Origin: Oscillospiraceae bacterium | GTDB lineage: Bacteria; Bacillota; Clostridia; Oscillospirales; SIG627 | Length of the DNA stretch: 64,000 nt | Assembly (NCBI GenBank): GCA_015064635.1 | Contig: SVRV01000004.1 | Coordinates: 56,746-120,745 of the forward strand | Direction: 5' to 3' | In this document: positions 50,702 to 59,914 of the stretch, piece after piece | Layout: every line of letters starts with the position of its first letter | How positions within the stretch are numbered: position 1 is the stretch's first letter | Notes under the pieces: generated by a model | The model's database searches: none | What the model was told of the DNA's origin: nothing | The model's input: only the letters and a program-made list of their open reading frames with translations | Made by a program: the position numbers and the translations under genes

Positions 50702-53119
50702 TCAGTTTTCGCTGACAACCCACTTGTCGCCAACTTTTTTTACTGAAACCACAATGGTTTCGTCAACCCTTTCACCGCTTGTCTTTTCAGCAAGAATGTC
50801 CTCTGCCATTTTGGAACAAAGCACCTCGAGAAGCATCGTGACAGCTTCTTCCTGTGTGGTACTTTCGGTGATTTTTCCGCTCAAAAGCAGCTCTTCCAAT
50901 ATTGGGTTAAGCGCTTCCTGTGTAGTATATTTTTCTGATATTGCATCAATATCAACCTTGATAGTGTTCAAGGTAATACTGAAATTATATCTGCCCTCGC
51001 TTTCTGCAAAACCGTTGACAGTATATGTGGATTCGCTGTATACTTCAATTGCGGCATCATACAAAGGCTTTATTGCCGTTTCCGCTGCCTTCTTTGATGT
51101 CAAACCGCTCTCGACAAGCATATTAACCAAAGAATCAAAGGAAAGCAGGTTTACAGCTTCGGAATCCTTTCCGCCCTCTACATATTCGGCAAGCTTTTCT
51201 GCATCAAAGGTAATCATCGCATTAACATAGCCGTCAACCGCCTCTTTTGCTTCGAGTGCCTCGGGAGTGTAATCTGTTTTGTATTCAACGTCAAAGGAGC
51301 TATTTGTATCGTCATCGTCCTCAGGTTCGGTTACAACATCATCGTCCTTTGGGGTTGACGGTTTTGGTGATGCCGGCTTTTCCTCACCGCTGTCGGCATG
51401 GTCTATTACAAACTGTATAGCTTTTTCAAGAACTAAGCTGCTGAAAATCATATCTCTGGGATATGCTGCTTTAAACTCCTCTACAGTCATGCCATATGTC
51501 ACCGCAAGACCTTCGATATATGCCTCAAATTCACCTACGGTAACACCTTCAAGAAGTCCTTCGTTTTTAGCAATTGCAAATGCTACAAGCTCCTGTTCAA
51601 CAATGGCTGTCGCCTGGTCTTTTATATACTTATCAAGGTATTCCTTTGTCATTCCCGATGCTTCAAGAAGCTCGTCAAGTGTCATGCCGTAATCTTTTGC
51701 TATCTTTTCGTTATCCCCGTTTATTCTATCAACGTAATAATTGAACATATCATCGGGAAGCTTGTTGATAGTAATGTTTTTACGAATGATTTCATAAGCG
51801 GAATTTTTCGTTTCTGTATCCGCATCCGACCGATTTTTATTATATATTTCAGTATATACTGCCGCAAAATATTCATTTACCGTCTTATGATCAAGGCGTG
51901 TTCTAACGAAATCATCTGTAAGCTCAGGCGGAATTCTTTCAGTTATGGAATTTATTTTTATTTTGAACTGTGCCTTCTTACCCGCAAGATTCTCCGCATA
52001 ATTGTCCGGGAAGGTAACGTCTATTGTGAATTCTTCACCTGCTTTATGTCCGACAAGCTGCTCCTCAAAGCCCGGAATAAACCCTGCTTCGCCAAGTACT
52101 ATTTCATAATTTTCAGCCTTGCCGCCTTCAAATGCCACGCCTCCCACAAAGCCTTCAAAGTTAATTGACATATAATCGCCTATCTTAGCACCTCTGGCGA
52201 TTACGTTCACAGTTTCACAGAATTTGGCTAAATCTTCCATGACCGCGATTTCCATCTCTTCGGCTGTAACTTCAGCCGTCACGGGAGTAAGTTTAATTCC
52301 CTTATAATCACTTTCTTCTATTGTTATATATGGAGAAAGGTCATACTGATAAGGAATTTTGATTCCTGTAAGAGGGGTATTGTCCTTTTCGGGCTCCTCA
52401 ACTGTGGGTTCATATGTAAAATCTGCAAGGAACTGTTCTATTAGCTTATTAATGTCGTTTTCTTTCGCATCGGCTTTCGGTTCTTCCGGATTAGTTGCGG
52501 AAGCTTTCTTCATGGTGAATGAAACTCGCTTGCTTTCATCCATCATGCGGACAAGAATAGTGGCAACCTCGCTTCTCTTGATGTTGGTTTCGGGTGCACA
52601 GCTGTGCTTTTCATCAACACCTCCTACAACACCTGCTCTGTAAAGGGTATAAATAGCATCTGCGTGTTCAGCTTTATCAGAAACATCGGGAATCGAATTC
52701 ATTTCGATGTTGTTCTTTGCTTCAAGTGCACTTGCGGGAAGCGCCTTGGAAAAAATCTCCATATAGGCAGCTCTTGTTATATTTTCATTATAATTGATTT
52801 CGCCGTTGATGATACCGTTCTTCTTGCAATAATCGGCATAAGTCTGATACCAAGGCTCTCCGTTAACAAGTGTAACACTGCCGGTATTGTGTCTTTGGTG
52901 CATACAAGCGGCAAGCTTTATTGCCTCGGCATATGTCATATTGTCATTGGGCAAAAATGTTTCGGGACTGTTTTTGCCGTTGATAAGTCCCATTTCGTAG
53001 GCTGTGTTTACGTCGCTGTAATACCATTCCGACTCCGACACATCCTTAAACGGAGATGCGGCAAAAATCGAAACGGAAAGCATGGAAAGGATAAGTACAA
53101 AAAATAGAATTTTTTTCAT
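50702..53119 (-). CDS. S-layer-anchored trigger factor-like foldase (SLH + FKBP fusion)
   Basis: About 805 residues in an unusual order: signal peptide (KKILFFVLILSMLSVSIFAAS), three SLH domains (FKDVSESEWYYSDV to about residue 195), a linker, a trigger-factor-like FKBP prolyl-isomerase domain (GDYMSINFEGFVGG, LGEAGFIPGFEEQL), the trigger factor C-terminal chaperone arms (DMFNYYVDRINGDN to about 585), an acidic linker (DDDDTNSS) and a ~200-residue domain I cannot assign. The N-terminal ribosome-docking domain of trigger factor is missing. It thus looks like a chaperone bound to the cell wall. Its next neighbour is a lipoprotein with the same core. ATG at 53119 follows AAGGAG by 6. Confidence 0.88.
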   Translation of the reverse strand: MKKILFFVLILSMLSVSIFAASPFKDVSESEWYYSDVNTAYEMGLINGKNSPETFLPNDNMTYAEAIKLAACMHQRHNTGSVTLVNGEPWYQTYADYCKKNGIINGEINYNENITRAAYMEIFSKALPASALEAKNNIEMNSIPDVSDKAEHADAIYTLYRAGVVGGVDEKHSCAPETNIKRSEVATILVRMMDESKRVSFTMKKASATNPEEPKADAKENDINKLIEQFLADFTYEPTVEEPEKDNTPLTGIKIPYQYDLSPYITIEESDYKGIKLTPVTAEVTAEEMEIAVMEDLAKFCETVNVIARGAKIGDYMSINFEGFVGGVAFEGGKAENYEIVLGEAGFIPGFEEQLVGHKAGEEFTIDVTFPDNYAENLAGKKAQFKIKINSITERIPPELTDDFVRTRLDHKTVNEYFAAVYTEIYNKNRSDADTETKNSAYEIIRKNITINKLPDDMFNYYVDRINGDNEKIAKDYGMTLDELLEASGMTKEYLDKYIKDQATAIVEQELVAFAIAKNEGLLEGVTVGEFEAYIEGLAVTYGMTVEEFKAAYPRDMIFSSLVLEKAIQFVIDHADSGEEKPASPKPSTPKDDDVVTEPEDDDDTNSSFDVEYKTDYTPEALEAKEAVDGYVNAMITFDAEKLAEYVEGGKDSEAVNLLSFDSLVNMLVESGLTSKKAAETAIKPLYDAAIEVYSESTYTVNGFAESEGRYNFSITLNTIKVDIDAISEKYTTQEALNPILEELLLSGKITESTTQEEAVTMLLEVLCSKMAEDILAEKTSGERVDETIVVSVKKVGDKWVVSEN

Positions 53120-53169
53120 GGTGTTCTCCTTTATAATATGATGAAATGAGGAATGCCGATGTAAAAACA

Positions 53170-53202
53170 AGAGCAAAGAAACCGTTACAATTTCTTTGCT
53201 CT
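53170..53202 (-). terminator. Terminator between the two trigger factor-like genes
   Basis: A 12-bp stem AGAGCAAAGAAA / TTTCTTTGCTCT with a 9-base loop, followed on the minus strand by TGTTTTTAC. Confidence 0.8.
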
Positions 53203-53217
53203 ATAAGCAGTCCTTTT

Positions 53218-54456
53218 TTATTTTGTAACCGCGTTGTCTATTACAAACATAATAACCTTTTCGAGAATAAGGCTGTTAAAGAGCATTGATTCGGGATAAT
53301 CCTCTTTGAACTGCTCGGGTGTTGCACCGTAGGACTCGGCAAGTGTTGCGATATATGCATCAAGCTCGCCACGGGTAATATTTTCAAGAAGTCCTTCGTT
53401 TTTAGCAATTGCAAATGCTACAAGCTCCTGTTCAACAATGGCTGTCGCCTGGTCTTTTGAATACTGCTCAAGGTCTTCCTTTGTCATTCCGGATGCTTCA
53501 AGAAGCTGGTCAAGTGTCATTCCGTAAGCTTTTGCCATCTCTTCGTTATCGCTGTTAATTTTATCAACGTAATAATTGAACATATCCTCGGGAAGACTGT
53601 TGATGGTTACATTTTCATAAACGGTTGTGTAAGCAAGTGATTTAGTTGCATTTTCAACGTTCATGGTGTTGTTTTTGAGCACCTCACGGTACTTCTGTAA
53701 AAGGTAATCGTCAACTGTCTCACAGTAGAAATTAGTCTTTACAAATTCGTCTGTAAGCTCGGGTACAGATACAGATTTAATAGAATTTATTTTAATTTTG
53801 AACTGTGCAGGCTTACCTGCGAGAGCTTCGTCATAATTCTCGGGGAAAACAACGTCAATTGTGAACTCCTCGCCAACCTTGTGTCCAACAAGCTGGTCCT
53901 CAAAGCCGTCAATGAATCCCGCCTCGCCAAGCACCATGTCGTAGCCTTCAGCCTTGCCTCCGTCAAATGCCACGCCACTCTCAAAGCCTTCAAAGTCGAT
54001 GTTGATAGAGTCACCCATTTCGGCGCCTCTGTCTGTTACATCTGTTTCTGTTCCGTAATTTTCAAGGTCTGCAAGAATAGCCTCTTCCATATCCTCGGCT
54101 GTAACCTCAGCGCTCATTGCAGTGAGCTCGATACCCACATAGTCATCCTTTTCAATTGTGATATAGGGTGCAAGGTCGTACTGGTAAGGAATCTCAATTC
54201 CCGTAATAGGTGTTGTGTCCTTCTCGGCGTCTTCGCTCTTTTCGGTTTCTGCGGGGATTTCCTTTGCAAGGAATTCTTCAACCTTCTTTGCAACCGCTTC
54301 GGCAGAAGAATTCTTGTTTTCCTCGTTCTTTGTGTCAGCGGGGGTCTGTGTCTCTGTTTTTGTGCTGTCGGTTTTCTTTTCTTCCTCCTTTTTGCCGCAG
54401 GATGCCATTGAAACTGCAAGTGCTGCCGCTAAAAGAAGTATAAATATCTTTTTCAT
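53218..54456 (-). CDS. Lipoprotein trigger factor-like foldase
   Basis: 412 residues: a lipoprotein signal (KKIFILLLAAALAVSMASC, lipid on Cys20), a Lys/Glu/Thr-rich linker (20-70), a trigger-factor-like FKBP domain (GDSINIDFEGFESG, LGEAGFIDGFEDQL) and the C-terminal chaperone arms (MFNYYVDKINSDNEEMAKAY). The ribosome-binding domain is lacking. It should sit on the outer face of the membrane and help exported proteins fold, like PrsA. It is closely related to the SLH-containing neighbour; a 76-bp stretch is identical in DNA (53383-53458 and 51548-51623). Confidence 0.88.
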   Translation of the reverse strand: MKKIFILLLAAALAVSMASCGKKEEEKKTDSTKTETQTPADTKNEENKNSSAEAVAKKVEEFLAKEIPAETEKSEDAEKDTTPITGIEIPYQYDLAPYITIEKDDYVGIELTAMSAEVTAEDMEEAILADLENYGTETDVTDRGAEMGDSINIDFEGFESGVAFDGGKAEGYDMVLGEAGFIDGFEDQLVGHKVGEEFTIDVVFPENYDEALAGKPAQFKIKINSIKSVSVPELTDEFVKTNFYCETVDDYLLQKYREVLKNNTMNVENATKSLAYTTVYENVTINSLPEDMFNYYVDKINSDNEEMAKAYGMTLDQLLEASGMTKEDLEQYSKDQATAIVEQELVAFAIAKNEGLLENITRGELDAYIATLAESYGATPEQFKEDYPESMLFNSLILEKVIMFVIDNAVTK

Positions 54457-54525
54457 AAAGTTCTCCTTTAAAATAATATTTTGTTTATTATATCATAAAT
54501 TTGTGAACATATAAACAACAAAAAG

Positions 54526-54557
54526 AGAAAAACCCCGAATTCCGAGGTTTTTCTTTT
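54526..54557 (-). terminator. Terminator of the second DHHW/MBOAT operon
   Basis: A 9-bp stem AGAAAAACC / GGTTTTTCT with two further inner pairs, T-rich on both sides. Confidence 0.75.
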
Positions 54558-54560
54558 GTT

Positions 54561-55688
54561 TTATCTAAATGATTCGGATGAATTCAATATCATGGCGCTG
54601 TAAAGGAACAATACGTCAGCATCCTTGAACTCCGTGGCAGTAACAAAATTTCCCACAAATGTTGACATCATATATCTTATGTCGATGAGAATAACCTCGG
54701 AATAGCTTTCAAGAAGCAAAGGTGCAAGACTTGATGTATATGAGTCACGGAATATGATAAGACGTCTTCCCGTGTCGCAGGCGGGATTTTTGATTCGAAG
54801 AAGAGGAGTGGCTCCCGAAAGGAACATTTCATAAGGGTCCTTTGAATCCAGCTTTTCCATATCGTACACCTTATCCACGGTGGTATATCTGCCGGTTGTA
54901 AAGTCATAGCCCTTTTCGAAGTTATAAACCTCGCAGCCCTCGATTATATCCGATGTAAGATAGGTTATCTTGTCAGGAGGAAGCGGGAGAGAGGACTGAC
55001 CGTAGTATACACCGTAAAAATCCTTGTCAAGAGTAACACTCGTTAAGTCCTTTTCTACGGTTGCACCCATTTTATCGGCGATAACCTGTGCAACATCAAC
55101 TATTTTGTCCTGACTCCAGTGAGTGTCGGTAGTGTAATAGTCGCTGTAATGGAGATAGGGGTAAATGTCGATATATTCCGCCCATTCAAGACCGTCCTTG
55201 AAGCGGTTTGCAAGAGCCTCGTAGTCAAGGCTGGGATATCCTCCTGCAGGCGCAAGGGTGTGGGATTTGTCGGGGATAACCGAAAAATACACCTTGTCGG
55301 TCTTGCCTTTAACAAAGCTGTTGTAGAGAAAATTCATCTTTTGGAGAGAATTCTCTATCATATTGTCCTTCATGACAGTGTCAAGCTTTGATGCCTGAGA
55401 GTCATAAATATAAATATCGTTGTTATCCTTCTGGTTGAACACATAGAATTTTGCAATTGCCTTCAGTGTTCTGAAATCATCTCTGAAGGGGAATTGGTCG
55501 GTTGCATATTCCTCAAAAGCCGCTGTAAATTCGCCTGAAAGAACAGATTTTACACTTACTTCGGGGAACTGCGCAAAGGGACGTCTTTCACTGGTGGAAA
55601 ACTCATCGGCAGGCTTGAGCCACGCCAAAACAGACAGACCAAGGAGAAGTACAACCAACACATGAAATGAAATTAAATAACGTTTCAT
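54561..55688 (-). CDS. DHHW (AlgX/AlgJ-like) acyl-transfer protein, second copy
   Basis: A 375-residue protein with an N-terminal membrane anchor (FHVLVVLLLGLSVLAW), the motif YYTDTHWSQDK (DTHW rather than DHHW) and LIIFRDSYTSSLAPLLL as the Ser block. It shares architecture with 20677-21810 (STSERRPFAQFPEVSV and ENRLLDQKPEFSV near the start). It lies 12 bp downstream of its MBOAT gene. Presumed role: O-acetylation of a surface polymer different from that of the first pair. Confidence 0.85.
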   Translation of the reverse strand: MKRYLISFHVLVVLLLGLSVLAWLKPADEFSTSERRPFAQFPEVSVKSVLSGEFTAAFEEYATDQFPFRDDFRTLKAIAKFYVFNQKDNNDIYIYDSQASKLDTVMKDNMIENSLQKMNFLYNSFVKGKTDKVYFSVIPDKSHTLAPAGGYPSLDYEALANRFKDGLEWAEYIDIYPYLHYSDYYTTDTHWSQDKIVDVAQVIADKMGATVEKDLTSVTLDKDFYGVYYGQSSLPLPPDKITYLTSDIIEGCEVYNFEKGYDFTTGRYTTVDKVYDMEKLDSKDPYEMFLSGATPLLRIKNPACDTGRRLIIFRDSYTSSLAPLLLESYSEVILIDIRYMMSTFVGNFVTATEFKDADVLFLYSAMILNSSESFR

Positions 55689-55700
55689 ACTGTTACCTCC

Positions 55701-57101
55701 TTAAAATCTAAAATACAAAAACGGATTGTAAGAGCCGTCAACAAGATATGCAGTGCAAAGAAGAAGCAGTATCACGCATATAACGGGCTCAATGACAGCA
55801 ACCGCCTTGACTGTGGTCTTGCCGTCGGAAAGCTTTGTGTAAATAAGTCTCGGAAGGGGTGTTGCGCCGATAATGCCGAGAATAAAGATAACAGCATTGC
55901 TTGACAGGTGATAGAAGGTAAAGGAGTTGGTAAGAGAATATCCTCCGATTCCTATCATACCGAGAAGGTCCTTGCCTGCCGTTGCCATATCGGGTGCATT
56001 AAAAATAACAAAGCCTATTGTGACAAAGAGCATTGTGTAGACATGAGCCACTATTTTGCTCTTATCAATAATTTTCTTTACAAAAAGCTTTTCTCCTATG
56101 AGAAGAGCTGCGTAAAGGAGTCCCCATATAACGAAATTCCATGCAGCACCGTGCCAGAGACCTGTGAGCATCCATACAACAAGGGTGTTGAACAGCCATC
56201 TGCCGAATTTAACTCGGTTTCCGCCAAGGGGAATGTAAACATAGTCTCTGAACCATGAGCCCAGTGACATATGCCATCTTCTCCAGAATTCGCTGATGCT
56301 CTTTGAAATATAGGGATAATTGAAGTTTTCGATGAAATTGAAGCCGAAAATCTTTCCGAGACCTATTGCCATATCGGAATAGCCGGAAAAGTCGAAGTAT
56401 ACGTGAATTGCGAAAGCGACTGCATAAATCCAGAAAAACAGTGTGGATTTTTCGGAGGTTTCACGGAAAAGGTCACAAACTGCTCCCATCTGGTTGGCAA
56501 TAAGCACCTTTTTGGAAAGACCTACGATAAAGCGTCTCATACCGAGATAAAATTTTTCGATTGAATGCTCGCGGTTTTCAAGCTCACGGCAAACATCTAC
56601 GTATCTTACAATGGGACCTGCAATAAGCTGGGGGAAAAGTGCCACGTATGTACCAAAATTGATAATGTTTTTTTGGTAGGGCACATTTCCGCGATACACG
56701 TCGATGGTATAGCTGAGTATCTGAAAGGTATAGAAGCTGATACCGATGGGTAAAGCTATTTTCAGCAGTGCAACGGAAAGTCCGGTCACTGCGTTAAAGT
56801 TTTCAATAAAGAAATCCGCATACTTGAAAAATCCGAGAAGTGCGATACTTGACAGCACCGAAGCGGAAAGCCATATTTTTTTTGCGACTTTGCTTTTTGC
56901 CTTATCAATAAACATACCGATAAAGAATCCAAGAAGGATTGACGCTATCATTAAGAACAAATAAACAGGCTCTCCCCATCCGTAAAATATAAGGCTGGAA
57001 AGAAGGAGGACAGCGTTTTTAAGGCATTTTGGAGCGCAAAAATAAAGTATTAAAACTGCGGGCAAAAAATAAAACAAAAAAGGAATACCCGAAAAAAGCA
57101 T
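55701..57101 (-). CDS. MBOAT family O-acyltransferase, second copy
   Basis: A 466-residue polytopic enzyme: IPLG-containing FWRRWHMSLGSWFRDYVYIP, VYFDFSGYSDMAIGLGKIFGF and the catalytic His in LTGLWHGAAWNF. Highly similar in plan to the protein at 19245-20660, yet with different N- and C-terminal loops. It is transcribed with the DHHW-like gene after it. No GNAT-like gene is attached to this second pair. Confidence 0.9.
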   Translation of the reverse strand: MLFSGIPFLFYFLPAVLILYFCAPKCLKNAVLLLSSLIFYGWGEPVYLFLMIASILLGFFIGMFIDKAKSKVAKKIWLSASVLSSIALLGFFKYADFFIENFNAVTGLSVALLKIALPIGISFYTFQILSYTIDVYRGNVPYQKNIINFGTYVALFPQLIAGPIVRYVDVCRELENREHSIEKFYLGMRRFIVGLSKKVLIANQMGAVCDLFRETSEKSTLFFWIYAVAFAIHVYFDFSGYSDMAIGLGKIFGFNFIENFNYPYISKSISEFWRRWHMSLGSWFRDYVYIPLGGNRVKFGRWLFNTLVVWMLTGLWHGAAWNFVIWGLLYAALLIGEKLFVKKIIDKSKIVAHVYTMLFVTIGFVIFNAPDMATAGKDLLGMIGIGGYSLTNSFTFYHLSSNAVIFILGIIGATPLPRLIYTKLSDGKTTVKAVAVIEPVICVILLLLCTAYLVDGSYNPFLYFRF

Positions 57102-57114
57102 ATATTCACCGCCT

Positions 57115-57146
57115 TTAAAAATGGGGCTGTGATAATCACAGCCCCA
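57115..57146 (-). terminator. Terminator of the DUF4358-like lipoprotein gene
   Basis: An 11-bp stem TGGGGCTGTGA / TCACAGCCCCA with a 3-base loop; TTTTT follows on the minus strand. Confidence 0.85.
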
Positions 57147-57160
57147 AAATGTACTAAAAC

Positions 57161-57820
57161 TTAGGCCTTCTTTGCCTCGTATTCAACTGCACCTACAACC
57201 TCTTCGAATGCAGTTACAAATCCGTCAACGGGAATTTCCATTGAAGAATCGATCATAACGAGCATTACTGTGTTGCCGTGTGTTACAACTTTGATAAGGT
57301 CTGCTTCAACACACATCCACTTTCTCTGGTCGATGCCGTTTATCATAGCATCAGCAACCGCATTAACATCCTCGCCGTCCTTAACGGTTACGAGAACGAG
57401 TGAGTAAGCCTGTGCACCGATCATAGACTCTGAAACAAGTAAGTCTGCAACCTTTGAATCGTCAGCCATACCTGTGTAGTATGCGTATGAATCAGCGTTG
57501 ATCATTTCTGCGGGGATAGTGCCTGCCATAAAGGGAACGGGGTACTTTTCGTAGATTGCATCAACTGTTGCCTGAAGACCTGAAACAGCGGGAGCTTCGG
57601 GCTCAACGGGAGCTTCGGGATCTGTTACTTCGGGCTCAGCAGGAGTTTCGGGATCTGTTACTTCGGGCTCAGCGGGAGTTTCGGGATCTGTTGATTCGGG
57701 AGTCTTGTCTGCAACGGGAGCATTGGGAGATGCCGTGCCCGTTTCTTCTTCCTTTGAGCAGGATACGAGGAGTACGCTTACAGCAAGGAGTGCTGCAATG
57801 AGAATAATAAGCTTTTTCAT
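57161..57820 (-). CDS. Lipoprotein with acidic Pro/Glu repeats (DUF4358-like)
   Basis: A 219-residue lipoprotein: signal KKLIILIAALLAVSVLLVSC, then an acidic repeat with an 11-residue period (DPETPAEPEVT, three near copies, visible as a 33-bp DNA repeat at about 57600-57690), and a ~120-residue C-terminal domain (YEKYPVPFMAGTIPAEM, GAQAYSLVLVTVKDGEDV) that resembles DUF4358 lipoproteins of Clostridia. Function unknown. The repeat number could vary among strains. Confidence 0.75.
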   Translation of the reverse strand: MKKLIILIAALLAVSVLLVSCSKEEETGTASPNAPVADKTPESTDPETPAEPEVTDPETPAEPEVTDPEAPVEPEAPAVSGLQATVDAIYEKYPVPFMAGTIPAEMINADSYAYYTGMADDSKVADLLVSESMIGAQAYSLVLVTVKDGEDVNAVADAMINGIDQRKWMCVEADLIKVVTHGNTVMLVMIDSSMEIPVDGFVTAFEEVVGAVEYEAKKA

Positions 57821-57846
57821 GTTTTTGTTTTCCTTTCGGTTTTAAA

Positions 57847-58374
57847 TTATTTTTTTGACAAAACCCATTGGGCTTTGTTATTTTGCGAAATACAATATGA
57901 GTTCTCACCTACGGTCAGTGTGTAGTCATTCCTTTCGGAATCCAGCGACACCCACCAGGAAAGCTTTGTGTCGGAATCTACGGTAATACTCTTCACGCCT
58001 TCGCTGTCTCCTGCGGAAATAGTTCCGCTTGAAACAGTGATTTTTGTTTCTTTATCGGTTTTGATGTCAAGCTTTATTTCCTCCCCCGTAACAAGCGAAA
58101 CGGGAGCGATTCTTGCGTTTGTGTTAGTTTGCTCTTTTATAACGGCACTCTCTTTGTCAAGTAAAATACCACCGCAGTAGACCTCTGTTTTTGCTCCGGG
58201 AAGGAATGCATAAACCAGAACTACCACAAGGAGTGCCGCCGCAATTGTATAAAACATACGGACTTTCGAGGAAATGCGGCGATTATACTTTGCCTGCTCC
58301 GCCATCAGCTTTTCTTTGATGGAGTCGGGAGCTTTGATGCTCAAATAAGCGTCAATATCTTTGTTTTCGATCAT
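57847..58374 (-). CDS. Putative membrane anti-sigma partner
   Basis: About 175 residues. A short cytoplasmic N-terminus (MIENKDIDAYLSIKAPDSIKE), one membrane span (FYTIAAALLVVVLVYAFL) and an extracytoplasmic beta-rich domain. There is no zf-HC2 zinc motif. It starts 16 bp after the ECF sigma gene, with GGAGG at the right distance, so it is probably a non-zinc anti-sigma or sensor for that sigma factor. Confidence 0.6.
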   Translation of the reverse strand: MIENKDIDAYLSIKAPDSIKEKLMAEQAKYNRRISSKVRMFYTIAAALLVVVLVYAFLPGAKTEVYCGGILLDKESAVIKEQTNTNARIAPVSLVTGEEIKLDIKTDKETKITVSSGTISAGDSEGVKSITVDSDTKLSWWVSLDSERNDYTLTVGENSYCISQNNKAQWVLSKK

Positions 58375-58390
58375 CGGGCAACACCTCCAA

Positions 58391-58855
58391 TTATAAATCA
58401 ATTTTCAGCTTTTCTCTTGCCCTAGCCAAACGCATCTTGACTGCGGAAACCGATACTCTGAGTATCCTTGCACATTCTTCAACGCTGTAGCCTTCATAAT
58501 AGTGCAGCAATACGGGTGTTTTGTAAATATCCTCAAGACCGAGTACCGCCTCGGTTACCTCACCTGCACCAATCTCGGCGCAGAGCTCCGCCGCCTCCTC
58601 AAGAGGAGCGTGGCTTCGCAAAATTCTTCTTCTTGCGGAATCGTGACACTGATTTACGGTTACCCTGATAAACCATGCCTTTTCGTGCTCCGCATTAAAG
58701 AAATGAGGTACGGAATTCATATATTTTATAAATACTTCATGCACTGCATCTTCGGCATCTTCTTTCGACAAAAGATGCGAGAGAGCAAGTCGGTAAAGCA
58801 TGTTGGAGTATTTTCCGTATACAGCTTCAAACTGCTCCGTTGATAAACGGCTCAT
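58391..58855 (-). CDS. ECF-type RNA polymerase sigma factor
   Basis: A 154-residue short ECF sigma. Region 2 (LLSKEDAEDAVHEVFIKYMN) and region 4 (YYEGYSVEECARILRVSVSAVKMRLARAREKL in part) are complete. It heads an operon with a single-span membrane protein. Different from the one at 12.1-12.6 kb in length and partner, so the two answer separate signals. Confidence 0.9.
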   Translation of the reverse strand: MSRLSTEQFEAVYGKYSNMLYRLALSHLLSKEDAEDAVHEVFIKYMNSVPHFFNAEHEKAWFIRVTVNQCHDSARRRILRSHAPLEEAAELCAEIGAGEVTEAVLGLEDIYKTPVLLHYYEGYSVEECARILRVSVSAVKMRLARAREKLKIDL

Positions 58856-58919
58856 TTGTACCTCCTATCCTTAACACGCACAAGTGTGGCGTTTGGTCAC
58901 ATTTTTTTGAAAAAATTTT

Positions 58920-59762
58920 TTAAAAAGCTTTTTTCTTCAAAAAATCGAGAAAGCTTTTGGCGCTTTTCGATTCAAAATCCCGTCTGTAATAAGCATATAC
59001 AGTGTATCTTTCTTCAAAATCCGAAACGTTCAGATACCTCACTCCCTGCTCGGGAGGATTATTCTCTCTGCCTATGGCAATACCCATTCCCGAGGATATG
59101 AATTTTTCATAACACTCAAGGTCATTGCACACAATTGATATATCCGGAACAAATCCGGCTTTACGGCAAGATTCCATCAACACCCCATGAAGATTACTTT
59201 TATCACCCATTGATACAAATTTTTTGTTGCTCAGCTGCTTCATCGTCAACTCTTCCCTTGAAAGCGGATCGTTTTCCGAGCATTTTATTCTGAGCCTTGT
59301 GGTGAAAAATTCAAATTTTTCATAGCCGTTGTAGTTATCGGTTTCTTCATCTATTATTATGTCGTAATTTTCGTATTCCGTATCGGCAAAATCAAAAGAG
59401 ATTCTAAAGGTCACCAGGGGATGAATCCCTTTGTATTCTATAATCTTGTCGGTTATTTTCCTTCGCATACTGCGAACAAGTATTTTTATTTCGCGGCTCA
59501 AATCTTCGTGATTCAATATGTCACTCAAAGCGCCGTCAACCTCAGCAAAAGCAAAACATAGTGCCTGCTGCAACCGCTTTCCCGCAGAATTTAAAGCAAT
59601 GCTGTTTGCCTTTCTATCAAAAAGCTTAAATCCAAGCTCAGCCTCCAGCCTTTTTATTGATGCCGATACAGAAGTTGTAGGTACCATATATTGCTCTGCG
59701 GTCTTTGCAAAGCTCTCATTTTTCGCACTTTCAAAAAAATACTTTAGCTGTAATATTTCCAT
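58920..59762 (-). CDS. LysR-family transcriptional regulator
   Basis: 280 residues. N-terminal winged HTH (MEILQLKYFFESAKNESFAK, VPTTSVSASIKRLEAELGFKLFDR) and a C-terminal effector domain. The ATG at 59762 follows GGGGAG by 7 bases. It is divergent from an ornithine cyclodeaminase-like gene and presumably controls it; an inverted repeat lies between its own -35 and -10. Confidence 0.92.
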   Translation of the reverse strand: MEILQLKYFFESAKNESFAKTAEQYMVPTTSVSASIKRLEAELGFKLFDRKANSIALNSAGKRLQQALCFAFAEVDGALSDILNHEDLSREIKILVRSMRRKITDKIIEYKGIHPLVTFRISFDFADTEYENYDIIIDEETDNYNGYEKFEFFTTRLRIKCSENDPLSREELTMKQLSNKKFVSMGDKSNLHGVLMESCRKAGFVPDISIVCNDLECYEKFISSGMGIAIGRENNPPEQGVRYLNVSDFEERYTVYAYYRRDFESKSAKSFLDFLKKKAF

Positions 59763-59799
59763 ACTTCTTCTCCCCACATTTTGTATCCATGCACAATAC

Positions 59800-59875
59800 A
59801 TTATACACCATATTTCAAGATGGTGCAAGGGTAATATAGATAATTATTTACAGTAAGCTGAGAAAATGTTATAGT
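59800..59875. promoter_or_regulatory. LysR/cyclodeaminase divergent promoters with inverted repeat
   Basis: LysR promoter on the minus strand: TTGCAC (59823-59828), 17 bp, TATAAT (59800-59805). The spacer contains the inverted repeat CACCAT/ATGGTG (59806-59811, 59820-59825). Plus-strand promoter: TTTACA (59847-59852), 17 bp, TATAGT (59870-59875). A bound LysR dimer would block its own promoter and could activate the other. Confidence 0.7.
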
Positions 59876-59914
59876 TGCTTCGTCGAATAAAAAACAAAAA
59901 TTCAGGAGGAAACT

